Source of the DNA: Chloroflexota bacterium
Lineage (GTDB): Bacteria; Chloroflexota; UBA6077; JACCZL01
NCBI GenBank assembly: GCA_030447245.1
Contig: JAUJPG010000001.1
Coordinates: forward strand, 22,338 to 86,337
Length of the DNA stretch: 64,000 bases
Direction of reading: 5' to 3'
A program made the position numbers and the translations under genes. The notes beneath the pieces were generated by a model that saw nothing but the letters and a program-made list of their open reading frames with translations, was not told the origin of the DNA and did not search any database. Position 1 is the first letter of the stretch, and each line of letters begins with the position of its first letter. Below are positions 45,960 to 54,520 of the stretch, piece by piece.

Positions 45960-46490
45960 ATGGCGACCCAGAGGCGGGCAGCGGGTGCGGACCACTCGCT
46001 GCTCTGGACCGGGGTGATTCTCGGGATCGGCCTCGTGGGCACGCTAGACGAGGTGGTTCTGCACCAATGGCTACGCTGGCACAACTTTTACGTGCACACC
46101 ACGCCCGAAGGGCGCGTCGTCAGCGACGGCATCTTCCATGCGCTCACGTCGGGCCTGCTGCTTATCGGTGCGATGCGCCTCTGGGCGTTGCGTGGCCGGA
46201 TCGCCTCGGCCGGCGAGGGTCGGACCATGGCGGCGGGCATCCTGCTGGGCATGGGCGGATTCAACTTATACGACGGCACAGTCCAGCACAAGGTGCTCCA
46301 GCTCCATCCCGTCCGTGAAAATGTGGAGAACAGCCTGCCGTATGACCTCGCCTTCAATGCGGTCGCGGTCAGCTTGCTTGTCATCGGTTGGCTGCTCTGG
46401 CGCAACATCGCCCCAGGTGCATCCGCGGAGCGGCCAGGACGCGAGCAGCGCCAATCCGACGGAGGCGAGGGGAAGCCTACCGCGCGCTGA
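45960..46490 (+). CDS. DUF2243 membrane protein
   Basis: A 176-residue membrane protein with four predicted helices and the DUF2243 hallmarks: GIGLVGTLDEVVLHQWLRWH near the start, then HALTSGLLLIGAMRLW, and GMGGFNLYDGTVQHKVLQLH. Conserved His residues in the helices could bind a metal or haem. Family members often lie near cytochrome oxidase assembly genes, but none is here. ATG 45960 is used; the ribosome site GGAGG is about 12 bases away, longer than usual. Confidence 0.87.
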   Translation: MATQRRAAGADHSLLWTGVILGIGLVGTLDEVVLHQWLRWHNFYVHTTPEGRVVSDGIFHALTSGLLLIGAMRLWALRGRIASAGEGRTMAAGILLGMGGFNLYDGTVQHKVLQLHPVRENVENSLPYDLAFNAVAVSLLVIGWLLWRNIAPGASAERPGREQRQSDGGEGKPTAR

Positions 46491-46707
46491 TGGGCACGGA
46501 CATGGCGGCACCAGCAACGTGCCAAGAAGCGACTTCCGCGGCGTCGGCCGTAAAAGGATCGGGCTGCGCGCGACAGCGCTCCACAAGACGCGCGCGTCCA
46601 TGCCCCACTTCCCCGACATCGGCGGCGAGGACACTGGCCGTCCCGGCAGAGCATCTTCCCGGGTGCGGAGGCGTTCGCCCGCGGAGCCCGGACGTGCGGT
46701 CTGACCC

Positions 46708-47043
46708 GTGAAGCCTGAGCGGCCGATTCGACGATTCGACGTCTTCGCCGAGTACCGGAAGCAGGAGGAGGAAGCCACCGGTATGCCCGCGGATCAGGCC
46801 AAGGGGTACGGTCTCTGGGTGGCCACGGTCGTCGCCAGCCGCCGCTTTGGCAGGGCGAAGCAGCACGGCCCCGACCAAGTGGGGGAGCGACGCGGGCGCG
46901 AGGAGCCAGCCGACACCCTCGTGGAAGGCACCTGGCACGTGCTCGATGGCGAGCCGCAGACCGGCGCACCCTTTGACCGCGACATCGTGCGGCGGATGGG
47001 CGCGCGCTTCTATCGCGAGGCGTTCGCGCCGGCAATCTCCTGA
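46708..47043 (+). CDS. conserved hypothetical protein with readable sequence past its stop
   Basis: A 111-residue soluble protein beginning with MKPERPIRRFDVFAEYRKQE and MPADQAKGYGLWVA, rich in charged residues, no membrane segment, no family that I can name. The TGA at 47041-47043 is followed in frame by 18 codons (AREQGKSYESIRDAIRRD) and a TAG; this tail has the same composition as the rest and reads like a natural helical C-terminus. It suggests that the ancestral protein was about 130 residues and that the TGA is a recent nonsense change or a sequence error. Confidence 0.6.
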   Translation: MKPERPIRRFDVFAEYRKQEEEATGMPADQAKGYGLWVATVVASRRFGRAKQHGPDQVGERRGREEPADTLVEGTWHVLDGEPQTGAPFDRDIVRRMGARFYREAFAPAIS

Positions 47044-47250
47044 GCGCGCGAGCAGGGCAAGTCTTACGAGTCGATCCGCGACGCGATCCGCAGGGACTAG
47101 ATGCCCAACTGAGAGGTCAGGCCGCAGCCGGTACTTGGGGAACGGCGGGACATGGCTACGTCATAACGAGGCGCCCGCGCGGGCGGACGCGTGAGTGGAT
47201 GCTGGGCTTGTCGATCCTGCCAAGAGGGACTGTTTGTGCGCGACGGCGTG

Positions 47251-47256
47251 TACAAT
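47251..47256 (+). promoter_or_regulatory. possible -10 box for mnmA
   Basis: TACAAT lies 20 bases before the mnmA GTG start in otherwise GC-rich sequence, matching the TATAAT consensus at five positions. No good -35 box is found at normal spacing (the hexamer 17 bases upstream is GACTGT). If used, the leader would be only about a dozen bases. Confidence 0.35.
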
Positions 47257-47276
47257 TTAGGCGGAGTGTGAACACG

Positions 47277-48359
47277 GTGAGCAAGAAGCGGGTCATCGTC
47301 GGGATGAGCGGCGGGGTCGACAGCTCGGTCACGGCTGGGCTGCTGGTCGAGCAGGGCTTCGACGTGGTCGGCATCACCCTGAACATCTGGCCCGAGCTGG
47401 ACGGCGTGGACGAGAATACGCGCGAGGACGCCTGCTGCGCGCTCGGCGCGGTCGAGGACGCCCGGCGGGTGGCCGACCGGCTCGGCATCCGTTACTACGT
47501 CGTCAACTTCCGCGACGTGTTCGAGGAGAAGGTCGTCCAGGACTTCGTGGACGAGTACCAGCGGGGCCGCACGCCGAACCCATGCGTCCGCTGCAACCAG
47601 TTCATCAAGTTCGACGCGCTGCTGGCCCGCACCCACCTGTTTGACGCCGACTACGTCGCCACGGGCCACTACGCCCGCGTCGAGCACGATGCTTCAACCG
47701 GAAGGTGGAACCTCCGCAAGGCGGCGGATCCGACCAAGGACCAGTCCTACGTCCTGTACGTGATGAACCAGGAGCGGCTCGCGCGCGCGCTGTTCCCGTT
47801 GGGTGTCCTGTCCAAGCACGAGACGCGGAACCTGGCGGCCAAGTGGCGCTTGCCGGTGGCAAACAAGCCCGAGAGTCAGGACATCTGCTTCGTGCCGTAC
47901 AAGCGGTACAGCGAGTTCCTGGAGCGGCATGCGCCAGACACGGTTCGCGAGGGGCCGATCGTGGATCGGAGCGGACGCGAGCTGGGGCGCCACCACGGCA
48001 TCGCGTTCCACACGATCGGCCAGCGGCGCGGCCTGGGCCTCCAGTTCACCGAGCCTCGTTACGTGACTGGGCTGGAGTCGTCCACCAACACCGTCGTCGT
48101 CGGAACGATCGACGACCTGCTACGGCGCGAATGCTTGCTTGAAGACGTGAACTGGGTCAAGATCGCCGAGCCGGTCCAGCCGCTACGCACGTCGGCGCGA
48201 ATTCGCTATCGAGCCGAGCTGGTGCCAGCGACGGTCTTCGCCGAGCCGGGCGGGCGAGCACGCGTGCAGTTCGAGGAGCCGCAGCGGGCGGTCACACCCG
48301 GCCAAGCCATCGTCTTTTACGACGGCGAGTACGTCGTCGGCGGCGGGACGATCACGTGA
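47277..48359 (+). CDS. mnmA: tRNA-specific 2-thiouridylase MnmA
   Basis: A 360-residue enzyme that thiolates uridine-34 of tRNA(Lys/Glu/Gln). The PP-loop is VIVGMSGGVDSSVTAGLL; the catalytic Cys pair is in TPNPCVRCN and KPESQDICFVP; ATGHYARV, KDQSYVLY and IGQRRGLGL are further family blocks, with the C-terminal beta-barrel after about residue 290. The GTG at 47277 gives a normal start (SKKRVIVGM); the frame opens earlier at 47199 without conserved sequence. The next gene, a LarE-like PP-loop enzyme, is also a sulfur-transfer protein. Confidence 0.95.
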   Translation: MSKKRVIVGMSGGVDSSVTAGLLVEQGFDVVGITLNIWPELDGVDENTREDACCALGAVEDARRVADRLGIRYYVVNFRDVFEEKVVQDFVDEYQRGRTPNPCVRCNQFIKFDALLARTHLFDADYVATGHYARVEHDASTGRWNLRKAADPTKDQSYVLYVMNQERLARALFPLGVLSKHETRNLAAKWRLPVANKPESQDICFVPYKRYSEFLERHAPDTVREGPIVDRSGRELGRHHGIAFHTIGQRRGLGLQFTEPRYVTGLESSTNTVVVGTIDDLLRRECLLEDVNWVKIAEPVQPLRTSARIRYRAELVPATVFAEPGGRARVQFEEPQRAVTPGQAIVFYDGEYVVGGGTIT

Positions 48360-48486
48360 CCGACGTTCGACGTTGCTCTGGCGGGTCGGCGTATCCCGGC
48401 CGCGTGTCTGGCCGGTCGGAGGATTCGGCCAGGGACGATCGTACCGCCGATAGAAAGGGCAGGGGCTGTTGGTCGCGGGAGGCAGG

Positions 48487-49362
48487 ATGCCGTTAGAGCT
48501 ACCAATGCTGGGTGTGGCTTCGTTGGGGCGCGAGGACGGCCGGACCCTCGATGAGAAGCTGGCCGATCTCCGCGCGGTGGTCCGCTCGCTGGAGAGCGTA
48601 ATTGTGGCGTTCTCGGCGGGTGCCGATAGCACGCTGGTCGCGAAGGTCGCCGGCGACGAGCTGGGCGATCGGGCGCTAGCTGTGACGTCGGCGTCGGAAA
48701 GTCTGGCCCAGCGCGAGCTACGCGAGGCGATCGAGTACGCCGAGGGTCTTGGCATCCACCATCGGGTCGTCCGCACGAACGAGATGGACAACCCTGAGTA
48801 CCGCGCTAACCCGGCCAACCGCTGTTATCACTGCAAGACCGAGCTTTACACCCACCTGGAAGAGTTGGCACGAAGAGAGGGCTACCGCCATGTGGCCAAC
48901 GGGCTGAACCTGGACGACCTCGGCGATTACCGGCCCGGACTCCAGGCAGCGAACGAGCACGGTGTCCGCGCGCCGCTCCAGGAATCTGGGCTCACGAAGG
49001 CGGACGTGCGGGCGCTGTCAATGATGCTGGCCGTGCCCACCTGGGACAAGCCGGCGATGGCGTGTCTCTCGTCTCGGGTTCCATATGGTGAGGAGATCAC
49101 ACCGGAGAAGCTGCTGCAAATCGACCGTGCCGAGCAGTTTCTGCGCGACCTCGGCTACCGCCAGCTACGAGTTCGCCACCACGGCCAGGTTGCTCGAGTC
49201 GAGCTGCCCAGCGAGGAGATGACGCGCTTCCTGGCTGAGCACTCCCAGTCCACCACGGACTACCTCAAGTCGCTCGGCTTCTTGTATGTGACGCTCGACC
49301 TGCAAGGCTTCCGGAGCGGCTCGATGAACGAGGTCTTGCGGCACCCGACGCGGCGAGCGTAG
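48487..49362 (+). CDS. LarE-like ATP-dependent sulfur transferase
   Basis: A 291-residue PP-loop enzyme of the LarE/TIGR00268 family. It has an altered PP-loop (VIVAFSAGADSTLVAKVA, Ala in place of Gly/Val in the usual SGGVDS), CYHCKTELY, the GLNLDDLGDYRPG block and the KPAMACLSSRVPYGEEI segment that contains the Cys sacrificed as sulfur donor in LarE. LarE adds sulfur to the nickel-pincer cofactor of lactate racemase, but many relatives have unknown targets, and no LarA, LarB or LarC is in the window. ATG 48487 follows GGGAGG at four bases. Confidence 0.85.
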   Translation: MPLELPMLGVASLGREDGRTLDEKLADLRAVVRSLESVIVAFSAGADSTLVAKVAGDELGDRALAVTSASESLAQRELREAIEYAEGLGIHHRVVRTNEMDNPEYRANPANRCYHCKTELYTHLEELARREGYRHVANGLNLDDLGDYRPGLQAANEHGVRAPLQESGLTKADVRALSMMLAVPTWDKPAMACLSSRVPYGEEITPEKLLQIDRAEQFLRDLGYRQLRVRHHGQVARVELPSEEMTRFLAEHSQSTTDYLKSLGFLYVTLDLQGFRSGSMNEVLRHPTRRA

Positions 49363-49394
49363 GGCGTGCAGCGGAGTCTGGTTGGGCGCTGCTC

Positions 49395-50219
49395 CTAGCC
49401 CGCAACGCGGGAGAATTGACTGAGGCGCCAAGCGCCATCTTCGGGCTCGGTCTGCCAGATGCCGGCGTAGACCTGGCGAGTGACTGCCGAGTCCGGTTCG
49501 ACCTCCTCGACTTCCACGCGGATGATACTGGACGCCGCTGGGTCTGGTGCGAGCGCAGTGGCGACGGGAACACCGGCCTCCACCTGCTCCCTAAGCCAGA
49601 GCGGGTAGTACGCCTGGGTTCGATACGCCGCGGAGTGCAGCTCCCAGGCCTGCTCATAGCGGCCGCTCGCCAGAAGCGCGTAGTAGACGGCTACGCTGTG
49701 GAGCGGGGCCTGTTCGGGCGACGCGGCAGTGATGGTGACGTTGGGCTCCAGGACGAACGTGCCGCCTTCCTCCGCTCCGCCGACGCCTCGCTCCGCCGAG
49801 CTCCAGGACAGGTCCATACTGAACGACGCGGACGGGCAGCAGAGGGGCTCGCTGGGCAAGCGCACCGGCTGGGTGATGGACAAGCCCGTTCCCGGGCGCA
49901 ACGCCAATGCCGGGGCGTCCAGGTCGAGGTCGGCGAGCGGGCGCGCTCCATCAAAGACGAACAGCCGGCGCTCCGGGCAGTCGGCGCAGGCGGTCTCCAT
50001 GGCGACCAGGACGGTTTCCGGGCGGTTGTCGCCGGTGAGGTCGACGTCGACACGATCGACGATCGTGAGGCCCTCGCGCGCCAGTTCAGTGGAGTAGTAG
50101 GCATCCGGTCGCGGGCCTTCCTCCGACTGGGCGCGGGCGGACCCAAAGGACAGACTCATGGCCGACCATGCAGCGAGCAGGATCGCAGCTGCGCGGCCCG
50201 GAAATCTCGAGGCGATGAT
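49395..50219 (-). CDS. exported hypothetical protein, possible ATC start
   Basis: A secreted protein of unknown family. The ATG at 50159 cuts through a signal peptide that is complete only if reading begins earlier: IIASRFPGRAAAILLAAWSA then MSLSFGSARAQSE, with a cleavage site after ARA. No ATG, GTG or TTG is available; an ATC at 50219 sits seven bases behind a perfect GAGGAGG, so a rare ATC start is likely, giving about 274 residues. The mature part has an FG-GAP-like opening (VDVDLTGDNRPETVLVAM), four Cys residues and a later alpha/beta region (YYALLASGRYEQAWELHSA) like domains for low-molecular-weight adhesion or transport factors. Function unknown. Confidence 0.65.
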   Translation of the reverse strand: MIASRFPGRAAAILLAAWSAMSLSFGSARAQSEEGPRPDAYYSTELAREGLTIVDRVDVDLTGDNRPETVLVAMETACADCPERRLFVFDGARPLADLDLDAPALALRPGTGLSITQPVRLPSEPLCCPSASFSMDLSWSSAERGVGGAEEGGTFVLEPNVTITAASPEQAPLHSVAVYYALLASGRYEQAWELHSAAYRTQAYYPLWLREQVEAGVPVATALAPDPAASSIIRVEVEEVEPDSAVTRQVYAGIWQTEPEDGAWRLSQFSRVAG

Positions 50220-50226
50220 GACGGTG

Positions 50227-50233
50227 CCTCCTC
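50227..50233 (-). promoter_or_regulatory. strong ribosome-binding site before an ATC codon
   Basis: On the minus strand the sequence reads GAGGAGG, an excellent Shine-Dalgarno match. The codon at the best distance (seven bases) is ATC 50219-50217, in frame with the signal peptide and protein that follow. It therefore decides the start of the exported protein gene. Confidence 0.55.
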
Positions 50234-50481
50234 ACTCTTCGCACAGAAGGGTATCAGGTGTCAGTACGCCGTATCCCCTCAAACCGGCGTCGCGCGAAGC
50301 GATTGTTCGCCCGGTATGATTGCGGGTATAGCCTCGAAGTCAAGGATTCTGCCCGGGTGATCGCAGGCGGAACTGGTACTTGCCGGTCGCGTGATGCGCT
50401 TCCACTCGGGGTTCTCGACGACGAGCGTGCATTTCTCGACATGGCGGACGAATAAGGCAAGCGGACGGAGGCGTAAGGGCT

Positions 50482-50925
50482 GTGTTCAGGATCGTCGATT
50501 ACCCGCTTGATGCTACCCAGCTCGGGGAGATGGTGCGATCAGATGCCGACGGGGCGGTCTGCACGTTTCTGGGAGTCGCGCGGCGCTCGTCGCGAGGGCG
50601 CGAGGTCGTTCATCTCGAGTACGAGGCGTATCCAGAGATGGCCGAGAAGAAGATGGCCGAAGTCGGCCGCGAGCTGCGCGAGAAGTTTGGCGTGGAACGG
50701 GTGGTGATCCTGCACCGGATCGGTGTGCTGGAGATCGGCGACGCGTCAGTCGGGATCGCCGTCGCGACTCCGCATCGGGGGGAGGCGTTCGAGGCGTGCC
50801 GCTATGCCATCGACCGCCTGAAGCAGATCGTTCCGATCTGGAAGAAGGAAGTGTGGTCGGATGGCCAGCAGTGGATCGGCTGGGAAGGGCAGGCGACCAC
50901 TGGCCTAACCGCGTCGACGCGCTGA
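50482..50925 (+). CDS. moaE: molybdopterin synthase catalytic subunit MoaE
   Basis: A 147-residue MoaE. With MoaD it inserts two sulfurs into cyclic pyranopterin to make molybdopterin. Family blocks: GAVCTFLGVARRSSRG, HLEYEAYPEMAEKKM, VVILHRIGVLEIGDASVGIAV, and HRGEAFEACRYAIDRLKQIVPIWKKEVW with the catalytic Lys residues. The start is GTG 50482. No moaD or other Mo-cofactor gene is adjacent. The product is needed by the formate dehydrogenase encoded at 31 kb. Confidence 0.94.
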   Translation: MFRIVDYPLDATQLGEMVRSDADGAVCTFLGVARRSSRGREVVHLEYEAYPEMAEKKMAEVGRELREKFGVERVVILHRIGVLEIGDASVGIAVATPHRGEAFEACRYAIDRLKQIVPIWKKEVWSDGQQWIGWEGQATTGLTASTR

Positions 50926-50983
50926 GCGTCATATCCTCGAGCACGCCCAGCGATCTAGGGCAACGAGGTGGGCGTGCGCCAGG

Positions 50984-51385
50984 CTACCAGCTTTCAAGGA
51001 TCCGGGAAATGCGCCGGAGTCGGCGTTCGAACCGGGCGCGCCACAGCATTGTCCGGAGGTGCACGAGCGCTTCGACCAATTCTGGTGTGAGCTCAAACGC
51101 AGGGGCGGCCCGGTCATAGGTTGGGTGGAATGCATCCAGGCCGTTGCCGGCAGTCGCGGGGTGGGAATGCACGCCCGGGCGGCGGTAGGCGGCGCGCCTG
51201 GTGGGATCGCCCAGCACTTCGTAGGCGTGCCGTGCTTGCTTGAAGCGGTCCGCGGCGCCCGGATCGACAGGGTGAAGGTCTGGATGGTGCGCGCGCGCAG
51301 CGCAGCGATAGGCGCTGCGGATCTCACTCGGCGTCGCGTCTTCGGCAACGCCGAGAATCAGGTACAGATCGGGTTCGCTTGCCAT
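50984..51385 (-). CDS. J-domain (DnaJ-like) protein
   Basis: A 133-residue protein. Residues 5-66 form a J domain: DLYLILGVAEDATPSEIRSAYR, the HPD tripeptide in RAHHPDLHP, FKQARHAYEVLGDPTRRAAY. The rest lacks the Gly/Phe region and zinc fingers of DnaJ, and ends in a basic helical tail (MLWRARFERRLRRISRILESW). It would stimulate a DnaK-type chaperone for a specific client. It is divergent from the glycan operon. Confidence 0.88.
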   Translation of the reverse strand: MASEPDLYLILGVAEDATPSEIRSAYRCAARAHHPDLHPVDPGAADRFKQARHAYEVLGDPTRRAAYRRPGVHSHPATAGNGLDAFHPTYDRAAPAFELTPELVEALVHLRTMLWRARFERRLRRISRILESW

Positions 51386-51562
51386 GCTGTCTAGATCACC
51401 TCGCCGAACTGACGTGAGACGAAGCGCTTGTGCTTGGCGTCAAGATCATGAGCGCTTGTTTGCGCCGCTTGGCCCCTCCCGGCCGGCTCTGCTATCCTCT
51501 CGGCCGCGACGTTGCGCCGTGGCCGCGCTCGCCGAAGAGGCCATACTCCTCGGAGAGGGCCG

Positions 51563-52300
51563 GTGCCCGCCTCGATTAGCGCCTTCTTCCCCGCATACAA
51601 CGACGCCGGCACCATTGCCAGCATGGTAATCAGTGCCGACCGGACGCTGCGCGAACTGACCGACGATTACGAGGTCATCGTCGTCAACGACGGCAGCCCG
51701 GACCACACGGGCGAGGTGCTGGCGGACCTGCAGACTCGTTACCCGAAGCTGCGCGTGGTTACCCATCCCAAGAACCGGGGCTATGGCGGGGCGCTCCGCA
51801 GCGGCTTCGCCAACGCGACGAAGTCTCTCATATGCTACACCGACGGCGATGCGCAATACGATCCACGCGAGTTCAAACTGTTGGTTGCGCACTTGCGAGA
51901 CGACGTCGACGTGGTCCAGGGATACAAGATCGAGCGCCACGACCCGCTCCACCGGATCGTCATCGGCAAGCTGTACCACGCGATCGTACGGACCATGTTC
52001 GGACTGCACATCCGCGACGTCGACTGCGACCTGCGGCTGATCCGGAGGCACGTCTTCGACACGGTCGAATTGACCCAGGACAGCGGCGTGATTTGCGTGG
52101 AGATGATGGTCAAGATTGAACAGGCGGAGTTCCGGATTACCGAAGTTCCGGTTCACCATTATCATCGCGCTTACGGCCGGTCCCAATTCTTCAACGTGCG
52201 CCGCGTCGGGCGCGTCGGGCTGGACCTGATCAAGCTGTGGTTCCAGTTGGTCCTATTCCGCGGGACTGCCGGGCGCAGCGTTCCGGCGGGTGGCTGCTGA
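51563..52300 (+). CDS. family 2 glycosyltransferase
   Basis: A 245-residue GT-A transferase of the DPM1/dolichol-phosphate-mannose-synthase-like kind. Motifs: ISAFFPAYNDAGTIASMV, EVIVVNDGSPDHTGEV, NRGYGGALRSGF, the metal-binding YTDGDAQYDP, and a C-terminal VPVHHYHRAYGRSQFF. There is no C-terminal membrane helix pair, so it is probably peripheral. GTG 51563 is preceded by GGAGAGGG. The possible promoter TTGGCC-18-TATCCT ends near 51497. First gene of a five-gene operon with spacings of 3, 10, 47 and 0 bases. Confidence 0.87.
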   Translation: MPASISAFFPAYNDAGTIASMVISADRTLRELTDDYEVIVVNDGSPDHTGEVLADLQTRYPKLRVVTHPKNRGYGGALRSGFANATKSLICYTDGDAQYDPREFKLLVAHLRDDVDVVQGYKIERHDPLHRIVIGKLYHAIVRTMFGLHIRDVDCDLRLIRRHVFDTVELTQDSGVICVEMMVKIEQAEFRITEVPVHHYHRAYGRSQFFNVRRVGRVGLDLIKLWFQLVLFRGTAGRSVPAGGC

Positions 52301-52303
52301 TCG

Positions 52304-53320
52304 ATGCAGTCCAACGTGACGGACTTCTACGTGGGCAAGCGGGTTATGGTCACCGGCGGGCTGGGGTTCATTGGGTCGAACCTGGCCGAGTGTCTGGTCA
52401 ACCTGGGCGCCGAGGTGCTGCTGGTGGACTCACTGGTGCGGGACACTGGGGCCAATCCGCACAACATCGCCCCGATTCGTGACCGGGTAACGACGCGGAC
52501 CGTCGACGTCCGTGACGTCCTGGCGATGGAGCGGCTGGTGGTCGGCCAGGAGGTCATCTTCAACCTGGCCGGCCAGGTCAGCCACCTAGATAGCATGCGC
52601 GACCCGTTCACCGATCTTGACATCAATTGCCGAGCCCCGCTCTCGCTGCTCGAGGCGTGCCGCTATCGGAATCCCGGAGCCAAGGTGATCTTCGCCAGTA
52701 CCCGCCAGATCTACGGCAAGCCAGATTACTTGCCCGTCGACGAGCGGCACCTGTTGCACCCAACCGACGTCAACGGGGTCAACAAGATGGCGGGAGAGTG
52801 GTACCACGTCTTGTACTACAACGTGTACGGCGTGCCGGCCTGCTCGCTCCGACTGACGAACACGTACGGACCAAGGATGCTAGTCAGGAACAATCGCCAG
52901 ACGTTCATCGGCCCGTTCGTCAAGCAGATCGTAGACGGCCAGGAAATCGAGCTATTCGGTGACGGTGCCCAGCTCCGCGACCTGACGTATATCGACGACG
53001 TCTGTGAGGCGTTTCTGTTGGCGGGCGCCTCTGACGCGGCGAACGGGGAGGTGTTCAACCTGGGTGGCTCCGAGCCGATCAGCCTGCGGGACCTGACTCA
53101 GCTGCTGATTGAAGTGGCCGGCGGCGGGAGTTACCGTCTGGTTCCGTTCCCGGAGGACCGCAAGGCGATCGACATTGGGTCCTTTTACTCCGACTTCACC
53201 AAGATCCGGCGGACCCTCGGCTGGAAGCCGCGCGTCAGCCTCCGCGAGGGACTGGAGCGGACAGTCGCCTTCTATCGTGAGCACCGCACCGCGTACTGGA
53301 GCGACGAGTGGCGCAACTAG
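52304..53320 (+). CDS. NAD-dependent sugar epimerase/dehydratase lacking the usual Tyr
   Basis: A 338-residue extended SDR. The cofactor motif is VMVTGGLGFIGSNLAECL; VIFNLAGQVSHLDSM and FASTRQIYGKPDYLPVDE follow. In the position of the catalytic YxxxK this protein has NGVNK (in TDVNGVNKMAGEWYHV), so Asn replaces Tyr. The C-terminal part is normal (SLRLTNTYGPRM, GDGAQLRDLTYIDDVCEAFLLA). Family relatives act on UDP-glucose, dTDP-glucose or similar sugars. With the downstream aminotransferase it could make an amino sugar. Confidence 0.87.
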   Translation: MQSNVTDFYVGKRVMVTGGLGFIGSNLAECLVNLGAEVLLVDSLVRDTGANPHNIAPIRDRVTTRTVDVRDVLAMERLVVGQEVIFNLAGQVSHLDSMRDPFTDLDINCRAPLSLLEACRYRNPGAKVIFASTRQIYGKPDYLPVDERHLLHPTDVNGVNKMAGEWYHVLYYNVYGVPACSLRLTNTYGPRMLVRNNRQTFIGPFVKQIVDGQEIELFGDGAQLRDLTYIDDVCEAFLLAGASDAANGEVFNLGGSEPISLRDLTQLLIEVAGGGSYRLVPFPEDRKAIDIGSFYSDFTKIRRTLGWKPRVSLREGLERTVAFYREHRTAYWSDEWRN

Positions 53321-53330
53321 GCGCAAGGGG

Positions 53331-54473
53331 ATGATCGAGCCGATCGTCGCCTACGATCCGAGGGCGGAGTACCGCGCCCACAAGGCCGAACTGGACGCGG
53401 CAGTGCTGGGAGTCCTTGAACGCGGTTGGTACGTGCACGGCGATGAGCACCGCGCCTTCGAGGCCGAGTTCGCCGCGTACTGTGGCGTCGGCCACGGCGT
53501 GGGCGTGGGGAACGGGACCGACGCGCTGCGGATTGCCTTGCTGGCGCTCGGGGTCAAGCCGGGCGACGAGGTGGTAACCGTCGCGAACGCCGGCGTCTAC
53601 CCCGCCGTGGTAGTGCGGGAGGTCGGCGCACTACCGGTCTTCGTCGACGTGGAGCCAACCACGCGAACGCTGGACTCGAGGCTCCTGGAGGCCGCCCTGA
53701 CCGACCGCACCAGGGTCGTCATGCCGGTCCATCTGTATGGCCAGCCGGCCGACGTAGACGCAATTCAGGACATTGTTCGCCCGCGCGGCATCAAGCTGCT
53801 CGAGGATTGTGCCCAGGCGCACGGGGCGCTCTACAAGAGCCGGCGGGTGGGCAGCCTGGGTGACGCGTCTGCCTTCAGCTTTTACCCGACGAAGAACCTC
53901 GGCGCATACGGGGACGGCGGATTCATCGCGACGGACGACGACGCCGTGGCCGACCGCGCTCGCCTGCTGCGCGCGTACGGCTGGCGCCGCAAGTACGTCA
54001 GCGAAGTGCATGGTGCGAACTCCCGGCTCGACGAGATACAGGCGGCAATTCTCAGAGTCAAGCTGCGCTATCTGGACCACGGGAACGAGGAGCGCCGCCG
54101 ACGTGCCCGGTGCTACGACGAGGCATTGCGCGGCGTCACAAGGCCGACCGAGCCGGAGTGGTGCGAGGCGGTCTATCATCTGTACGTCGTCGAGGTCGAC
54201 GGGCGCGACGGCCTCAAAGGCGCGCTCGCTACTCGCGGCGTGGGAACCGACGTTCACTACCCGCTGCCGGCGCACCTACAGCCGGCCTACGCCGGTCTGG
54301 GCTATCAGCCGGGCGATCTGCCGGTCACCGAGCGCCTAGCGGAGCGCGTTCTTTCACTGCCGATGTACCCACGGCTGCCTATGGAGCACGTCGACCGCGT
54401 AGTCGAGTTGATGAACGAGTTGGCCGCGGTGGGGCCTGGGCGCTCACGCGCCCGCCATGCACCCTCACGCTGA
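53331..54473 (+). CDS. DegT/DnrJ/EryC1 sugar aminotransferase
   Basis: A 380-residue PLP enzyme that transaminates keto-sugar nucleotides. The start IEPIVAYDPRAEYRAHKAEL, GVGNGTDALRIALLALGV, VMPVHLYGQPADVDAI, LLEDCAQAHGA and the Schiff-base Lys in FYPTKNLGAYGDGGF are clear. The ATG at 53331 lies 10 bases after the epimerase stop (AAGGGG directly before it). The frame extends upstream inside the epimerase gene but without conserved features. Epimerase plus aminotransferase suggests production of a keto- then amino-sugar. Confidence 0.92.
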   Translation: MIEPIVAYDPRAEYRAHKAELDAAVLGVLERGWYVHGDEHRAFEAEFAAYCGVGHGVGVGNGTDALRIALLALGVKPGDEVVTVANAGVYPAVVVREVGALPVFVDVEPTTRTLDSRLLEAALTDRTRVVMPVHLYGQPADVDAIQDIVRPRGIKLLEDCAQAHGALYKSRRVGSLGDASAFSFYPTKNLGAYGDGGFIATDDDAVADRARLLRAYGWRRKYVSEVHGANSRLDEIQAAILRVKLRYLDHGNEERRRRARCYDEALRGVTRPTEPEWCEAVYHLYVVEVDGRDGLKGALATRGVGTDVHYPLPAHLQPAYAGLGYQPGDLPVTERLAERVLSLPMYPRLPMEHVDRVVELMNELAAVGPGRSRARHAPSR

Positions 54474-54520
54474 CTCGATCCTCGTGGCCTCCGCGTGGGA
54501 CCAGGCGTGGTGAGCGGATA

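Noticed and set aside
47041..47100. Second selenocysteine candidate at TGA 47041
   Set aside because: No hairpin with a GGT/GU loop lies 20-26 bases downstream, and the protein is not of a known Sec family.
48396..48415. CCGGCC/GGCCGG hairpin after mnmA as terminator
   Set aside because: Short stem, no T tract, and the larE-like gene follows on the same strand; it may be chance in GC-rich DNA.
50258..50460. Small frames on both strands before moaE
   Set aside because: No conserved sequence or ribosome site; the two frames are mirror shadows of one another.
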